Positions 46,761 to 55,830 are shown, counted from the stretch's first letter. The stretch: DNA of 64,000 nucleotides from Lysinibacillus sp. FSL M8-0337 (GCF_038593855.1 NZ_CP151996.1:3410001-3474000), one strand, 5' to 3'. The notes: generated from the sequence alone by a model not told the origin. Numbers and translations are program-made.

Positions 46761-46786
46761 TTCGAATTTGTTTCGGTGCCTGACAC
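46761..46786 (-). repeat. REP-like element copy 4 (right arm of REPIN)
   Basis: On the minus strand it reads GTGTCAGGCACCGAAACAAA followed by TTCGAA, beginning directly after the stop of the anti-sigma gene. It is inverted relative to copy 3 with a 2-base centre, so the two can fold into one hairpin. Confidence 0.8.
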
Positions 46787-47725
46787 TTAAAAAATCCAAA
46801 TAAGGAAAGCGATAAATATAATAGAGGTATAAGTTGTAGTTGTTAATGCTACGTAATGTCTTTTTTCATGTCTTCCAAAATAATATTCGATTGCTAAATT
46901 AGGTAACAATATAACTAAAATAAGCACAAAGTCAGCAGCAATAAATATAATCCATGATTTTAAGTTAAATATACATAGAACAATAACATTGATGAACTTA
47001 TTAAGATATACGACTTTCTTATGATTGTCACTTACATACTTCGGCTCTTTTGAAATATGGAATTTCCAGCGAACGGCTCTCTCCGCTACCCAAGCCCCTA
47101 GCCAAATGAAACCAATCCATACGAGAAAGACCAAAAAGTTAAAGTCCAATTTCTTAAAATTAAAGTCTGTAAATGCAGATACAGCCTCCCCATCATTGAC
47201 CTCATAAAACTTATTGGTTTTTATATCGAGAAAGGCAAATTGTTCATTACTTTTAAACATCTGGAGCTTTACCACTTGCCCATTACTAAATTCTATCCAT
47301 AAATTATTAATCAAGTAATACTCCTCTGATTTTTGGCTTACCACTGCCTTTTGAAGCATGTTCTCAATCAGCTTTGTCTCAGTCCCTTTTGCGTACTCTT
47401 GTTGCCCTATTACCCAACCTGTTCTTCCCGCTTTAAATGAATCTTCATACCAATTTTGTGCAATGGACAGCTGCTGTATTTCTTCATTTTGCGCTAGTTC
47501 AACAATTGAGGCATGCTGTACATATTCCGTTTGCTGCCATGGCCCACTCGCAATCAAAAAAAGCAGCGTCACCATTATCCCTACAATTATTGTAGGATAT
47601 TGCCATTTGCTATTTTGTTTGTACTGTTGTTGTGTGGCTTGGTGCACAATGCGCTCCTGTAATCCTTTCGTAAAACGTGGTGTTTCACCTATTTCCTCAT
47701 TCAGCTTCTTTTTAAAAGATGTCAT
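46787..47725 (-). CDS. Membrane anti-sigma factor-like protein
   Basis: The 312-residue protein has a soluble N-terminus with HxxC-free amphipathic helices (1-45), a membrane helix (IIVGIMVTLLFLIASG), an extracytoplasmic domain (about 65-190), and three or four more hydrophobic helices in the C-terminal third. The gene starts inside the preceding ECF sigma gene (14-base overlap) with the site GGGAGG. That arrangement and the single helix after a short cytoplasmic part point to an anti-sigma role. No named anti-sigma family is recognised. Confidence 0.7.
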   Translation of the reverse strand: MTSFKKKLNEEIGETPRFTKGLQERIVHQATQQQYKQNSKWQYPTIIVGIMVTLLFLIASGPWQQTEYVQHASIVELAQNEEIQQLSIAQNWYEDSFKAGRTGWVIGQQEYAKGTETKLIENMLQKAVVSQKSEEYYLINNLWIEFSNGQVVKLQMFKSNEQFAFLDIKTNKFYEVNDGEAVSAFTDFNFKKLDFNFLVFLVWIGFIWLGAWVAERAVRWKFHISKEPKYVSDNHKKVVYLNKFINVIVLCIFNLKSWIIFIAADFVLILVILLPNLAIEYYFGRHEKRHYVALTTTTYTSIIFIAFLIWIF

Positions 47726-48233
47726 CGTCTAGCACCTCCCAATCACTTCGTTCGAGCTTGCTTTGTAACAGTTGTCTTGCTCTACGCAACCTAGTTTTCA
47801 CTGTATTTTCTGTATTACCTAGTACATCTGCAATTTCACGTACTTTTAATTCCTGATAATAATAAAGAATCAATACTTCCCGATAAGTAATAGGTAACTC
47901 AAATAATGCCGCTTGCAATGTAACTCGTTCCGCCGCTTTAATGACATCGCTTTCTGGCGTTCTTTTACTAATACCAAAATGAAATTTACTAAGTAATTGA
48001 TGGCGTTTATTTTTCCAGCTTCTTAAATAATCATGACTTTTATGTACTGTAATTTTTACTAAATAAGTTTTAAGCGAAGCTCTTTGTTCAAAGCGATGCT
48101 GTTGCAAATAGTAGGCCAGAAATACATCCTGTACGATTTCTTCTGCAATCGACCAGTCTCGTACATATAAATAGGCCACACGAAGGCAATACTCGCCGTG
48201 CTCTTCCATAATGGCTGTTAAATGCTCACTCAC
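47712..48233 (-). CDS. ECF-type RNA polymerase sigma factor
   Basis: The 173-residue protein has sigma-70 region 2 (EEIVQDVFLAYYLQQHRFE, then RASLKTYLVKITVHKSHDYLRSW) and region 4 (PITYREVLILYYYQELKVREIADVLGNTENTVKTRLRRARQLL, split here only by position). It is a small ECF factor. The GTG at 48233 has GGAGGGG five bases upstream; an ATG at 48254 falls at the edge of that site and was not used. Its own promoter at 48263-48291 suggests autoregulation. It overlaps the anti-sigma gene by 14 bases. Confidence 0.88.
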   Translation of the reverse strand: MSEHLTAIMEEHGEYCLRVAYLYVRDWSIAEEIVQDVFLAYYLQQHRFEQRASLKTYLVKITVHKSHDYLRSWKNKRHQLLSKFHFGISKRTPESDVIKAAERVTLQAALFELPITYREVLILYYYQELKVREIADVLGNTENTVKTRLRRARQLLQSKLERSDWEVLDDDIF

Positions 48234-48262
48234 TAGAGCCCCTCCTTTATTCATTCATCCTA

Positions 48263-48291
48263 TAGTCGTAAAATTTTTAAAGTTGGTTTCA
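48263..48291 (-). promoter_or_regulatory. ECF-type autoregulatory promoter of the sigma operon
   Basis: On the minus strand TGAAAC (-35) and CGACTA (-10) are separated by 17 bp and lie about 30 bp before the start codon. This matches the extracytoplasmic-function promoter class seen for SigW/SigX/SigM (TGAAAC, CGAC/CGTA). Autoregulation is an inference. Confidence 0.7.
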
Positions 48292-48298
48292 CTTTAAC

Positions 48299-48337
48299 AA
48301 AAAAAGTGCCCTTGTTTTGGACACTTTTTTCGTTAGC
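48299..48337 (-). terminator. Terminator upstream of the sigma operon promoter
   Basis: AAAAAAGTGCCC and GGACACTTTTTT form the stem, with T-runs on both sides. It would stop minus-strand read-through from the leuS side. Confidence 0.8.
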
Positions 48338-48370
48338 ATCGTTTTAAAACTTTAGAATCGTCCCTATTTC

Positions 48371-48564
48371 TTACATTTTAATTTGCTTAGAGCTGTTTTC
48401 TATTTCGTCCATAACTGACGTTAACTTATAAACATTGCCATTTTGGGTTGCATGCTTGTGCCATATTTTCCGCTCTATATGATTTATCTGTTGGCGCTGA
48501 TGCTAGTACTTCATAATTGGGCTACATTCGATGTAGCATCTATCATAGGTTGAACCCCTGCCAT
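48371..48564 (-). pseudogene. Possible degenerate relic of a methyl-accepting chemotaxis-type protein
   Basis: Three frames read in order on the minus strand give MAGVQPMIDATSNVAQL, LASAPTDKSYRAENMAQA and ATQNGNVYKLTSVMDEIENS, ending SKQIKM and a stop. The last segment resembles the repeated helical pattern of chemotaxis receptor signalling domains. Frameshifts and a stop separate them. The identification rests on pattern recognition only. Confidence 0.35.
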
Positions 48565-48683
48565 CTTTTCTTCCCATTACATTGTTAGCAGGTTGCTGTT
48601 CGCTTCCTTTCCGCTCAATCCCTCTATCCATCCATCGTTCATCCAATGCATGTAATGTTCCTATTCCCAACGGCATTTATAAA

Positions 48684-48726
48684 AAAAGCCGTGAAGTACG
48701 CTTATTACAACGTATTTCACGGCTCT
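48684..48726 (-). terminator. Terminator after leuS
   Basis: AGCCGTGAAGTACG and CGTATTTCACGGCT pair around a short loop and are followed by a T-run on the minus strand. Confidence 0.9.
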
Positions 48727-48734
48727 TTGTTTAA

Positions 48735-51152
48735 TTATTTAACAACAATATTAACAAGCTTTCCTGGGATGACAATAATTTTCACCAAGTCTTTGCCCGC
48801 CATATATTCTTGTACTTTTTCATCGGCTAATGCTACTTTTTCAATTTCTTCTTTTGAAGCATCTTTTGCTACGATAATTTTTGCACGTACTTTACCTGCC
48901 ACTTGAACAGCAACTTCCACTTCATCGTCCACTAGCTTAGACTCATCATACGTTGGCCATTCTTCATAAGATAATGTATTTTCATGACCTAATAGTTGCC
49001 ATAGCTCTTCAGCAATATGCGGAGCGATTGGTGCTAGCATTTTCACAAATCCTTCAGCATAGGCTGTTGGAAGTACTTCTGCTTTGTAGCAGTCATTAAT
49101 AAATACCATCATTTGTGAAATAGCAGTATTGAAGCGAATACCTTCATAGTCTTCTGTCACTTTTTTCACTGTTTGGTGATATGATTTTTCTAAAAACGTA
49201 TCATCTGAAGTTTGAACTTTCGCTGATAGCGTACCTTCTTCTTCGTTGACAAACAAACGCCAGATGCGGTCTAAGAAACGACGAGCTCCGTCCAAACCAT
49301 TAGTAGACCATGCAACTGAAGCCTCTAATGGACCCATGAACATTTCATAAAGTCGTAGTGTATCTGCACCGTGTGACTCTATGATTTCATCAGGGTTCAC
49401 GACATTGCCTTTTGATTTAGACATTTTTTCATTACCTTCACCAAGAATCATACCTTGGTTAAATAATTTTTGGAATGGCTCTTTTGTGTGCACTATCCCT
49501 AAATCGTATAGTACTTTATGCCAGAAGCGCGCGTATAGTAAATGCAATACTGCATGCTCTGCTCCACCAATATAAATATCAACTGGTAACCAACGTTTTA
49601 GCAACTCTGGATCAGCAATCGCTTCTTTGTTGTTAGGGTCAATATAACGTAGGAAGTACCAGCTAGAACCTGCCCATTGTGGCATTGTATTGGTTTCACG
49701 ACGACCTTTTTTGCCTGTTTCAGGGTCTACAACATTTACCCAATCCGTAATATTCGCTAATGGTGATTCCCCTGTGCCAGATGGACGAATATTATCCGTT
49801 TTTGGAAGCATTAATGGTAACTCTGCTTCTGGCACTGGAGTTGTTGTACCATCTTCCCAATGGATCATTGGGATTGGCTCACCCCAATAACGTTGACGAG
49901 AGAATAACCAGTCACGAAGACGATAAGATATCTTTTTCTCCCCTACACCTTTTTCCTCTAACCATTCAATCGCCTTAGCAATACCATCTGCTTTATTTAA
50001 ACCATCAAGGAAATCAGAGTTAATGTGTTGACCGTCACCTGTAAATGCTTCTTTGTCAATATCGCCACCTTCAAGCACAGCAACGATGTCTAAACCAAAC
50101 TCTTTAGCAAATTCATAATCACGTTCGTCATGCGCAGGAACAGCCATAATCGCACCAGTTCCGTAAGTAGCTAACACATAATCAGCAATCCAAATCGGTA
50201 CTTTTTTGCCGTTAATCGGATTTACCGCATAAGCGCCTGTAAATACGCCTGTTTTTTCTTTGGCTAAATCTGTACGCTCTAAGTCTGATTTCATTTTTAC
50301 TTTTTCAAGATATGCATCGACAGCAGCTTGTTGTTCAGCTGTTGTAATTTCAGCCACTAGTTTGTGCTCTGGCGCAAGCACTGTATATGTTGCACCGAAT
50401 AGTGTATCAGGGCGTGTTGTAAATACCGTAAAGTTTTTGTCCGATCCTTCAATGCTAAATGTTACTTCTGCACCCTCTGAACGGCCAATCCAATTACGTT
50501 GCATGTCTTTAATAGATTCTGGCCAATCTACATCTTCTAAATCGTCAATTAAACGATCCGCATACGCTGTAATTTTAAGCATCCATTGTTTCATTGGACG
50601 ACGTTCTACTGGATGTCCGCCACGTTCAGACTTTCCATCAATCACTTCTTCATTCGCTAGCACTGTACCTAAAGCTGGGCACCAGTTTACCGCCACTTCA
50701 TCTACATAAGCTAAGCCCTTTTTATATAATTGAATGAAAATCCATTGCGTCCATTTGTAGTATTCTGGATCTGTTGTGTTAATTTCACGATCCCAATCAT
50801 AGCTAAAGCCTAACTCTTGAATTTGACGTTTAAATGTTGCAATATTTTTTGCTGTAAATTCTGCTGGGTCATTCCCAGTATCAAGTGCATATTGCTCTGC
50901 AGGTAATCCGAAGGCATCCCATCCCATCGGATGTAGAACATTAAAGCCTTGCATACGTTTGAAACGTGAAAGGATATCTGTTGCTGTATATCCTTCTGGA
51001 TGCCCTACGTGAAGTCCCGCTCCTGATGGGTACGGGAACATATCAAGCGCATAAAATTTCGGTTTATCCGTTTCATTTTCTGTTTTGAATGTTTTGTTGA
51101 CATCCCAATACTGTTGCCACTTTTTTTCAACTTGTTGATGATTAAAGCTCAT
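48735..51152 (-). CDS. leuS: LeuS, leucyl-tRNA synthetase
   Basis: The 805-residue class I synthetase charges tRNA-Leu. The HIGH-type motif is in [16 protein letters not shown], the editing domain lies at about 220-420, and the KMSKS motif is [12 protein letters not shown]. The length is typical of bacterial LeuS. The start ATG has AAGGAGG upstream. A T-box leader (51220-51430) precedes it, so uncharged tRNA-Leu induces transcription. Cytosolic. Confidence 0.97.
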   Translation of the reverse strand: MSFNHQQVEKKWQQYWDVNKTFKTENETDKPKFYALDMFPYPSGAGLHVGHPEGYTATDILSRFKRMQGFNVLHPMGWDAFGLPAEQYALDTGNDPAEFTAKNIATFKRQIQELGFSYDWDREINTTDPEYYKWTQWIFIQLYKKGLAYVDEVAVNWCPALGTVLANEEVIDGKSERGGHPVERRPMKQWMLKITAYADRLIDDLEDVDWPESIKDMQRNWIGRSEGAEVTFSIEGSDKNFTVFTTRPDTLFGATYTVLAPEHKLVAEITTAEQQAAVDAYLEKVKMKSDLERTDLAKEKTGVFTGAYAVNPINGKKVPIWIADYVLATYGTGAIMAVPAHDERDYEFAKEFGLDIVAVLEGGDIDKEAFTGDGQHINSDFLDGLNKADGIAKAIEWLEEKGVGEKKISYRLRDWLFSRQRYWGEPIPMIHWEDGTTTPVPEAELPLMLPKTDNIRPSGTGESPLANITDWVNVVDPETGKKGRRETNTMPQWAGSSWYFLRYIDPNNKEAIADPELLKRWLPVDIYIGGAEHAVLHLLYARFWHKVLYDLGIVHTKEPFQKLFNQGMILGEGNEKMSKSKGNVVNPDEIIESHGADTLRLYEMFMGPLEASVAWSTNGLDGARRFLDRIWRLFVNEEEGTLSAKVQTSDDTFLEKSYHQTVKKVTEDYEGIRFNTAISQMMVFINDCYKAEVLPTAYAEGFVKMLAPIAPHIAEELWQLLGHENTLSYEEWPTYDESKLVDDEVEVAVQVAGKVRAKIIVAKDASKEEIEKVALADEKVQEYMAGKDLVKIIVIPGKLVNIVVK

Positions 51153-51219
51153 TATTTTTCCTCCTTATATATGTGCAGTACCACTTATCGTAAGAATTGA
51201 CAAAATATTTAAAAAATAA

Positions 51220-51430
51220 AAAAACTCGCCCCTTCCTTTGTCAGAAAGGGACGAGAGTATTCTTAACTCCCGCGGTACCACCCAAATTAGTGATTACACT
51301 CGGCTCAAGCTTCCTTAACGCGGAAATAACGGCAAACGTAACAATTACATATTACGTATGCAGACTCAGCAGGCGAGTTCAACTTGCATCCTTACTAGCT
51401 TCCACCAACCGCTAGCTCTCTAAAAAGAAC
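51220..51430 (-). promoter_or_regulatory. T-box leader of leuS
   Basis: The T-box sequence GGGTGGTACCGCGGG is at about 51268-51284 on the minus strand, followed by an antiterminator/terminator region with CTCGTCCCTTTC pairing to GGGGCGAG (51224-51256) and a T-run. The likely specifier is CUC (Leu) in GAACUCGCC at 51372-51380. Uncharged tRNA-Leu would favour antitermination. Confidence 0.93.
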
Positions 51431-51518
51431 CACAAATTTACTATTCCTCATCAATGTCTTTACATGTATTGCATTTATTCTAATGGAAAGTTCTAAAAAG
51501 CACAAGCATCTTTTTATG

Positions 51519-51540
51519 GTGCCTGACACGCACACAATTT
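51519..51540 (+). repeat. REP-like element copy 5 (upstream of the RAYT gene)
   Basis: GTGCCTGACACGCACACAAT followed by TT lies about 175 bp upstream of the RAYT start, in the same orientation. It is the closest copy to the transposase gene. Confidence 0.7.
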
Positions 51541-51714
51541 CCACACAATTATTAAAAAAAATTTTTTATGATTATTTTCACCAACAATTTTTCATTTCAA
51601 CCTTCTATGCAGATGAAAAATAAAAATAGTCATTACTTTCGTAACTCCCGTCTAATTGACGTTCTTTACATGCTTTTTTATGCTAAAGAAAAAAGCTAAA
51701 GGAGGCAATAGCGT

Positions 51715-52299
51715 GTGCCAAGAAAAAAACGGCTTTGGTCCCCAGATCATTATCATCATGTAGTAGTGCGCGGTAATAATCGTCAAACTATATTTCACAA
51801 TGTTGCAGATTACGATGCTTTCTTTCGTGTATTGCAATATGCTTATCATAAATATTCGTTTAAGATTGTTACCTATTGCGTTATGTCTAACCACTATCAC
51901 CTGCTGATTCGTTCACCCAAAGTACCACTAGGCAAAGTGATGGCCAATGTAAATTGGCGCTACAGCAATTACTTTAAAAAGAAATATCACTATTGCGGTC
52001 ATCTTTACGAAAGTCGATATTTTGCAGACCTTGTTCCCTCACAACTCGACATGCTTAGTGTTAGTCGCTATATTCACCGCAATCCCATCTCAACGTCTCC
52101 CCCTATGGTTGCCAAGATGGAGGACTACCCTTATAGCTCGTATTATTTCTACAAGCATGATATATCTTCAAACTACCCATTCTTTGATACAAGTATTCTC
52201 AAAAGTTATTTACTTCAAACCTCACAAGCTCACTCACTATCCTATTGTCAGTATTGCGAGGAACATGAAGGCAAATCATTTAATGTAGCACCCCTATAG
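51715..52299 (+). mobile_element. REP-associated tyrosine transposase (RAYT, Y1/TnpA-REP family)
   Basis: The gene starts at GTG with GGAGG nine bases upstream and codes for 194 residues. The HUH metal motif is H60-Y61-H62 (MSNHYHLLI), and Y119 in RYIHRNP is the likely nucleophile; the N-terminal HYHHVVVRGNNRQ is typical of RAYTs. Unlike an IS200 transposase it has no partner gene or clear IS ends. RAYT proteins act on REP hairpins; here the candidate substrates are the eight REP-like copies in the window, one of them 175 bp upstream. A perfect hairpin follows the stop. It appears intact. Confidence 0.88.
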
Positions 52300-52300
52300 A

Positions 52301-52336
52301 AAAGCTCCACACGACAATCCATCGTGTGGAGCTTCA
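52301..52336. terminator. Perfect hairpin after the RAYT gene
   Basis: AAGCTCCACACGA and TCGTGTGGAGCTT form a 13-bp perfect stem with a 7-base loop. There is no strong T-run; it could be a terminator or a recognition hairpin. Confidence 0.65.
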
Positions 52337-52350
52337 CTCTTCAAAAACTA

Positions 52351-54090
52351 TCAATTGTCAGAATCTTTTCCGTGCCTGTCACTCGAAAAGTCAGCGCATT
52401 CATGGAAGGCGAAATGTTTACAACCAAGGCATTTATTCATATCTAAATGTGTCAATGCTCTATTTATAGCTTCTCCTGTATGTTCAAAAAAATGATCTTG
52501 TCCAATTTGAGCATATAGTCCATTACGCATTAGCGCTGCTTTTAAGTCCTCTTGTATACCCGTGACGAAGACCTTGCCACCACGCTTTGTAAAGTTCTCC
52601 ACAATATTGCTAAAATAAGACTCACCTGTGGAGTCCATAAATGGCACTTTCCCCATACGTAAAATCAGGACGCTTGGTTGCTCTTGCATAGAATGCAGTA
52701 ATGTCTCTTCAAACGTTTGCGCTGCACCAAAAAACAGTGGACCCTCAATCGTATAAATACTAATTTGTGGGCAATCATGCTTTTGATTGACAACATAAGG
52801 TTGTACCTTTCCATTCTTTTTTGTATGGTCTGGTAATACTTTATCTACCACCAACTTCTCACTCATTCGTTTAGCAAACAACACAATGGCTAAGCCAAGA
52901 CCGACTTCAACAGCAATCGTTAGGCTGGCGAAAACGGTAAGCAAAAATGTAATGATTAATACAAGTGAATCTCCAGATTTCGCTTTTACAATATGAGCAA
53001 AATGTTTTTGTTCACTCATATTCCACGCAACGACCATTAGTACTGGTGCCATACTTGCTAACGGAATATGCGAAGCAAAGGGCGCTAATAACAATAACGT
53101 GACTAATACAAAAACACCATGAATAATACCTGACATTGGTGTTGCAGCACCCGTTTTAATATTGGTTGCCGTACGTGCAATCGCCCCAGTAGCAGGAATC
53201 CCTCCGAATAAAGGTGTAATAATATTCGCTATACCCTGTCCTACAAGCTCACGATTACTATTATGTTTCGTATTGGTCATTCCGTCAGCAACAACTGCTG
53301 ATAAAAGCGACTCAATCCCGCCCAAAATGGCAATCACAAAGGCAGGTCCAATCAATAATTGTAATCGTTCCAAGGTAATTTCTGGTATCGAAAACTTTGG
53401 TAACGTATTAGGAATTTGACCATAAGCCGTAGCAATTGTTGCAACTTGTCCTGAAAAAAAGAAGGTAGCGACAAGGGTAGAAACAACAATGCCTACTAAT
53501 GCGCCAGGTACTTTTGGGAAAAATTTAGGTGTTAAAAGAATAATTACAAGACAAATAATCGCTATGAAAATACTATAATAATTGATTGTTCCTATATGCA
53601 CGAACAACTCTTTCATATTTGAGATAAAATATTCATGACGTGTAATATTTGTTAAACCTAAAAAATTAGCTATTTGTCCCGTAAAAATGATAACCGCAAT
53701 ACCCGCAGTAAAGCCTATCGTTACTGGGCGTGGAATAAATTTTATAAGAGTACCTAGCTTGAAAAGACCCATTAAACATAGCAGCACTCCCGCCATTAAC
53801 CCCGCAATTAATAAATTTTCATAGCCATACGATAAGACAATGCCTAAAAGAATTGGCACAAAAGCGCCTGTTGGTCCACCGATTTGGAATTTTGAACCTC
53901 CAAATAGCGAAATAAGTATGCCCGCAATACACGCTGTATAGATCCCATATTCCGGTTTTACACCGGAAGCAATGGCAAAAGACATAGCTAGTGGAATTGC
54001 AACAATCCCAACAATTATGCCAGATAATAAGTCCTTTTTAAAATGATCAACTGAATACCCTTCAAACCGACCTGTAAACAGTGATTTCAT
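52351..54090 (-). CDS. SulP family anion transporter with STAS domain
   Basis: The 579-residue protein has about 10-12 membrane helices (residues 20-415), a cytoplasmic linker, and a C-terminal STAS domain (about 440-545, PSVLILRMGKVPFMDSTGE). SulP carriers move sulfate, bicarbonate or other anions; the substrate is not predictable. A short Cys/His-rich tail follows (CLGCKHFAFHECADF). The last ten residues (SDRHGKDSDN) lie in a REP-like repeat. An ArsR-family regulator gene lies 75 bp upstream on the same strand. Confidence 0.9.
   Translation of the reverse strand: MKSLFTGRFEGYSVDHFKKDLLSGIIVGIVAIPLAMSFAIASGVKPEYGIYTACIAGILISLFGGSKFQIGGPTGAFVPILLGIVLSYGYENLLIAGLMAGVLLCLMGLFKLGTLIKFIPRPVTIGFTAGIAVIIFTGQIANFLGLTNITRHEYFISNMKELFVHIGTINYYSIFIAIICLVIILLTPKFFPKVPGALVGIVVSTLVATFFFSGQVATIATAYGQIPNTLPKFSIPEITLERLQLLIGPAFVIAILGGIESLLSAVVADGMTNTKHNSNRELVGQGIANIITPLFGGIPATGAIARTATNIKTGAATPMSGIIHGVFVLVTLLLLAPFASHIPLASMAPVLMVVAWNMSEQKHFAHIVKAKSGDSLVLIITFLLTVFASLTIAVEVGLGLAIVLFAKRMSEKLVVDKVLPDHTKKNGKVQPYVVNQKHDCPQISIYTIEGPLFFGAAQTFEETLLHSMQEQPSVLILRMGKVPFMDSTGESYFSNIVENFTKRGGKVFVTGIQEDLKAALMRNGLYAQIGQDHFFEHTGEAINRALTHLDMNKCLGCKHFAFHECADFSSDRHGKDSDN
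52358..52382 (-). repeat. REP-like element copy 6 (inside the 3' end of the SulP gene)
   Basis: On the minus strand GTGACAGGCACGGAAAAGAT followed by TCTGA covers the last codons of the SulP gene, in gene orientation, just before the stop. Confidence 0.72.
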
Positions 54091-54165
54091 ACAATAATCT
54101 TCCCTTCGAAATAATTAAGTTTTTCGAATCCAGTTTAGTAAGGGGTGGTAAATGTATTACATCCC

Positions 54166-54513
54166 CTACATTATCTCTTCGTCATTTTCACTGACGGTCA
54201 TTTCTTCTAATCTTGAAATTGTATGAATTAAATGGTTGTCAAAGATATCTTTTGCAACACGCAACAATTCAACAATCATTGGATCACTTAAAGAATAGTA
54301 AACTTTTTTCCCTTCTTTTGTACCATAAACAATATTTTTTGCCCGTAAAACACTTAACTGCTGCGAAACTGCCGAGCCCTCTTTTTCTAGGCAACTTTGA
54401 ATCTCATTCACACTTTTCTTGCCATCGACCAATAATTCAAGAATTCTTATCCGTAACGGGTGTGCTAAGGCTTTAAAAAAATCGGCTTTAAACTGTTGTA
54501 AGCCTTCTTCCAC
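54166..54513 (-). CDS. ArsR/SmtB-family transcriptional regulator
   Basis: The 115-residue winged-helix protein has the ArsR-type HTH (KSVNEIQSCLEKEGSAVSQQLSVLRAKNIV) split around one Cys (C41), then YYSLSDP. The classical metal motif ELCVCDL is missing. Redox or sulfur sensing through one Cys is possible but not shown. It lies 75 bp upstream of SulP and 27 bp downstream of a perfect palindrome, which should be its operator. Confidence 0.85.
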   Translation of the reverse strand: MEEGLQQFKADFFKALAHPLRIRILELLVDGKKSVNEIQSCLEKEGSAVSQQLSVLRAKNIVYGTKEGKKVYYSLSDPMIVELLRVAKDIFDNHLIHTISRLEEMTVSENDEEIM

Positions 54514-54540
54514 GTTTATCCCTCCACATCATTCATTTTC

Positions 54541-54564
54541 ACATATTCAAATATTTGAATATGT
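54541..54564. promoter_or_regulatory. 24-bp perfect palindrome, candidate ArsR operator
   Basis: The core is TCAAATATTTGA, extended on both sides to ACATAT...ATATGT, a perfect dyad, 27 bp before the regulator start. ArsR-family proteins commonly bind ATTCAA...TTGAAT-type dyads. Confidence 0.75.
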
Positions 54565-54604
54565 ATGATTGTATCCTTTTGCGTCAACTATTTCAATCTA
54601 AAAA

Positions 54605-54640
54605 AATAAAAAAGCGAATGCTATAACATTCGCTTTAAAG
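54605..54640 (-). terminator. Terminator after yttB
   Basis: AAAGCGAATG and CATTCGCTTT form a 10-bp perfect stem with a 6-base loop and a T-run on the minus strand. Confidence 0.9.
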
Positions 54641-54656
54641 TAAATTGACTTTAATT

Positions 54657-54683
54657 TTCAGAATTGTTTGCGTGCCTGCCACC
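54657..54683 (-). repeat. REP-like element copy 7 (over the 3' end of the yttB gene)
   Basis: On the minus strand GGGTGGCAGGCACGCAAACA followed by ATTCTGAA covers the last eight codons and supplies the TGA stop. Confidence 0.78.
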
Positions 54684-55830
54684 CACGGTCATAAATCAGA
54701 CATGGGAAAATGCCTAGTAATACAATAACTACTAAAATTGAAACAAGGGCAATCATACCAAACTGATCGACCATAATACCGCCGAACAATGGGCCAATCA
54801 TACGACCTGTTGTAGCCGCACTATTTATAATACCTTGGTAAAAACCTTCGCGTCCCTTTGGTGCAAGCTGATTCGCAATGGTTGGTAAAGCTGGTGTATA
54901 AAACATTTCCCCAAATGTTAATACGACCATTGCAGCAGCAAACATTTTAAAATCATCAGCAAATGCTACAATACCAAACGAAGCTGCAATAAGCGTAATG
55001 CCAAATACTAATTGACGCTTAAGTTGATGTTCCCAACGGCGCACAAGCGGTGCGATTAGTGGTTGCCCAACAACAATAAGGAGCCCATTAATCGTCCAAA
55101 GTAAACTATATTGTTTTAACCCTAAGCCCAAATCTTGCGTATAGGATGAAATGGTTGCACTCCATTGCGAATAGGCAAGCCAGCATAACACGGAAGATGA
55201 ACTTAAAATTAATAAGGCATAAAATGGTGCCTTATTTGTAATACGTTTACTTTCACTTACTACATTTTTCAATGCAATACTTTCCGCATCTATTCCTCTA
55301 AATGTAATCAATGCGATAAAGAAAAATAAAATATACATCGCTAAATTAACGACAAAAACATAATCAAATTGATAATCCGCCACAATCCCAGCTAATGCCG
55401 GCCCTACAGCAACACCTAAATTTTGCGCTAAATAAATCGCATTAAACGCCTTACGACCACCCTCAGGCCAAGCCGCTCCCGCTAACGCAAACATCCCTGG
55501 AAATACAATTCCTCCACTAAATCCAAGAATGGTTAAAAACCACACATAATGTGGCCAGCCATGCCAGATTGTTAATCCTATTAACGAAGCAACGGTCAAT
55601 AAAATGCCTAGCATAATCGATTTATAGCCACCAATTCTATCAAATAAAAATCCACCTAATAGATTGCCTAATACACCTGCAGCCGAATTCAACATTAAAA
55701 CAAAGCCAGCCATTGCAAGTGATTTCCCTAAATAATCATGCATGTAAATGGCATTTAAAGGCCATAAAAAAGAGTTGCCCGTCGTGTTCACAAGCATACC
55801 GATAATTAAAAACCAAACACTTTTTGGCAT
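54658..55830 (-). CDS. yttB: MFS transporter (YttB-like)
   Basis: The 390-residue protein has about 12 membrane helices with the MFS loop GGFLFDRIGGYKS. It resembles multidrug-type carriers; its substrate is unknown. The start chosen is the ATG at 55830 (MPKSVW), which has GGGGGT seven bases upstream; the frame extends to 55845 (MGVKD). The C-terminus (GWQARKQF) and stop are within a REP-like copy. It lies close to ytqA, as yttB does in B. subtilis. Confidence 0.85.
   Translation of the reverse strand: MPKSVWFLIIGMLVNTTGNSFLWPLNAIYMHDYLGKSLAMAGFVLMLNSAAGVLGNLLGGFLFDRIGGYKSIMLGILLTVASLIGLTIWHGWPHYVWFLTILGFSGGIVFPGMFALAGAAWPEGGRKAFNAIYLAQNLGVAVGPALAGIVADYQFDYVFVVNLAMYILFFFIALITFRGIDAESIALKNVVSESKRITNKAPFYALLILSSSSVLCWLAYSQWSATISSYTQDLGLGLKQYSLLWTINGLLIVVGQPLIAPLVRRWEHQLKRQLVFGITLIAASFGIVAFADDFKMFAAAMVVLTFGEMFYTPALPTIANQLAPKGREGFYQGIINSAATTGRMIGPLFGGIMVDQFGMIALVSILVVIVLLGIFPCLIYDRGWQARKQF

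Noticed and set aside
48299-48337. Hairpin with AAAAAAGTG as a third full copy of the structured repeat
   Set aside because: Only the outer bases of the final hairpin agree; the GATTGA part and upstream blocks are missing.
50260-50709. Plus-strand open frame of 149 codons
   Set aside because: It is antisense to leuS; serine/valine-rich shadow without a site.
51715-52299. IS200/IS605-type insertion sequence
   Set aside because: No tnpB partner, no clear subterminal hairpins bounding the gene and motifs of the RAYT subgroup, so it was called RAYT rather than an IS.
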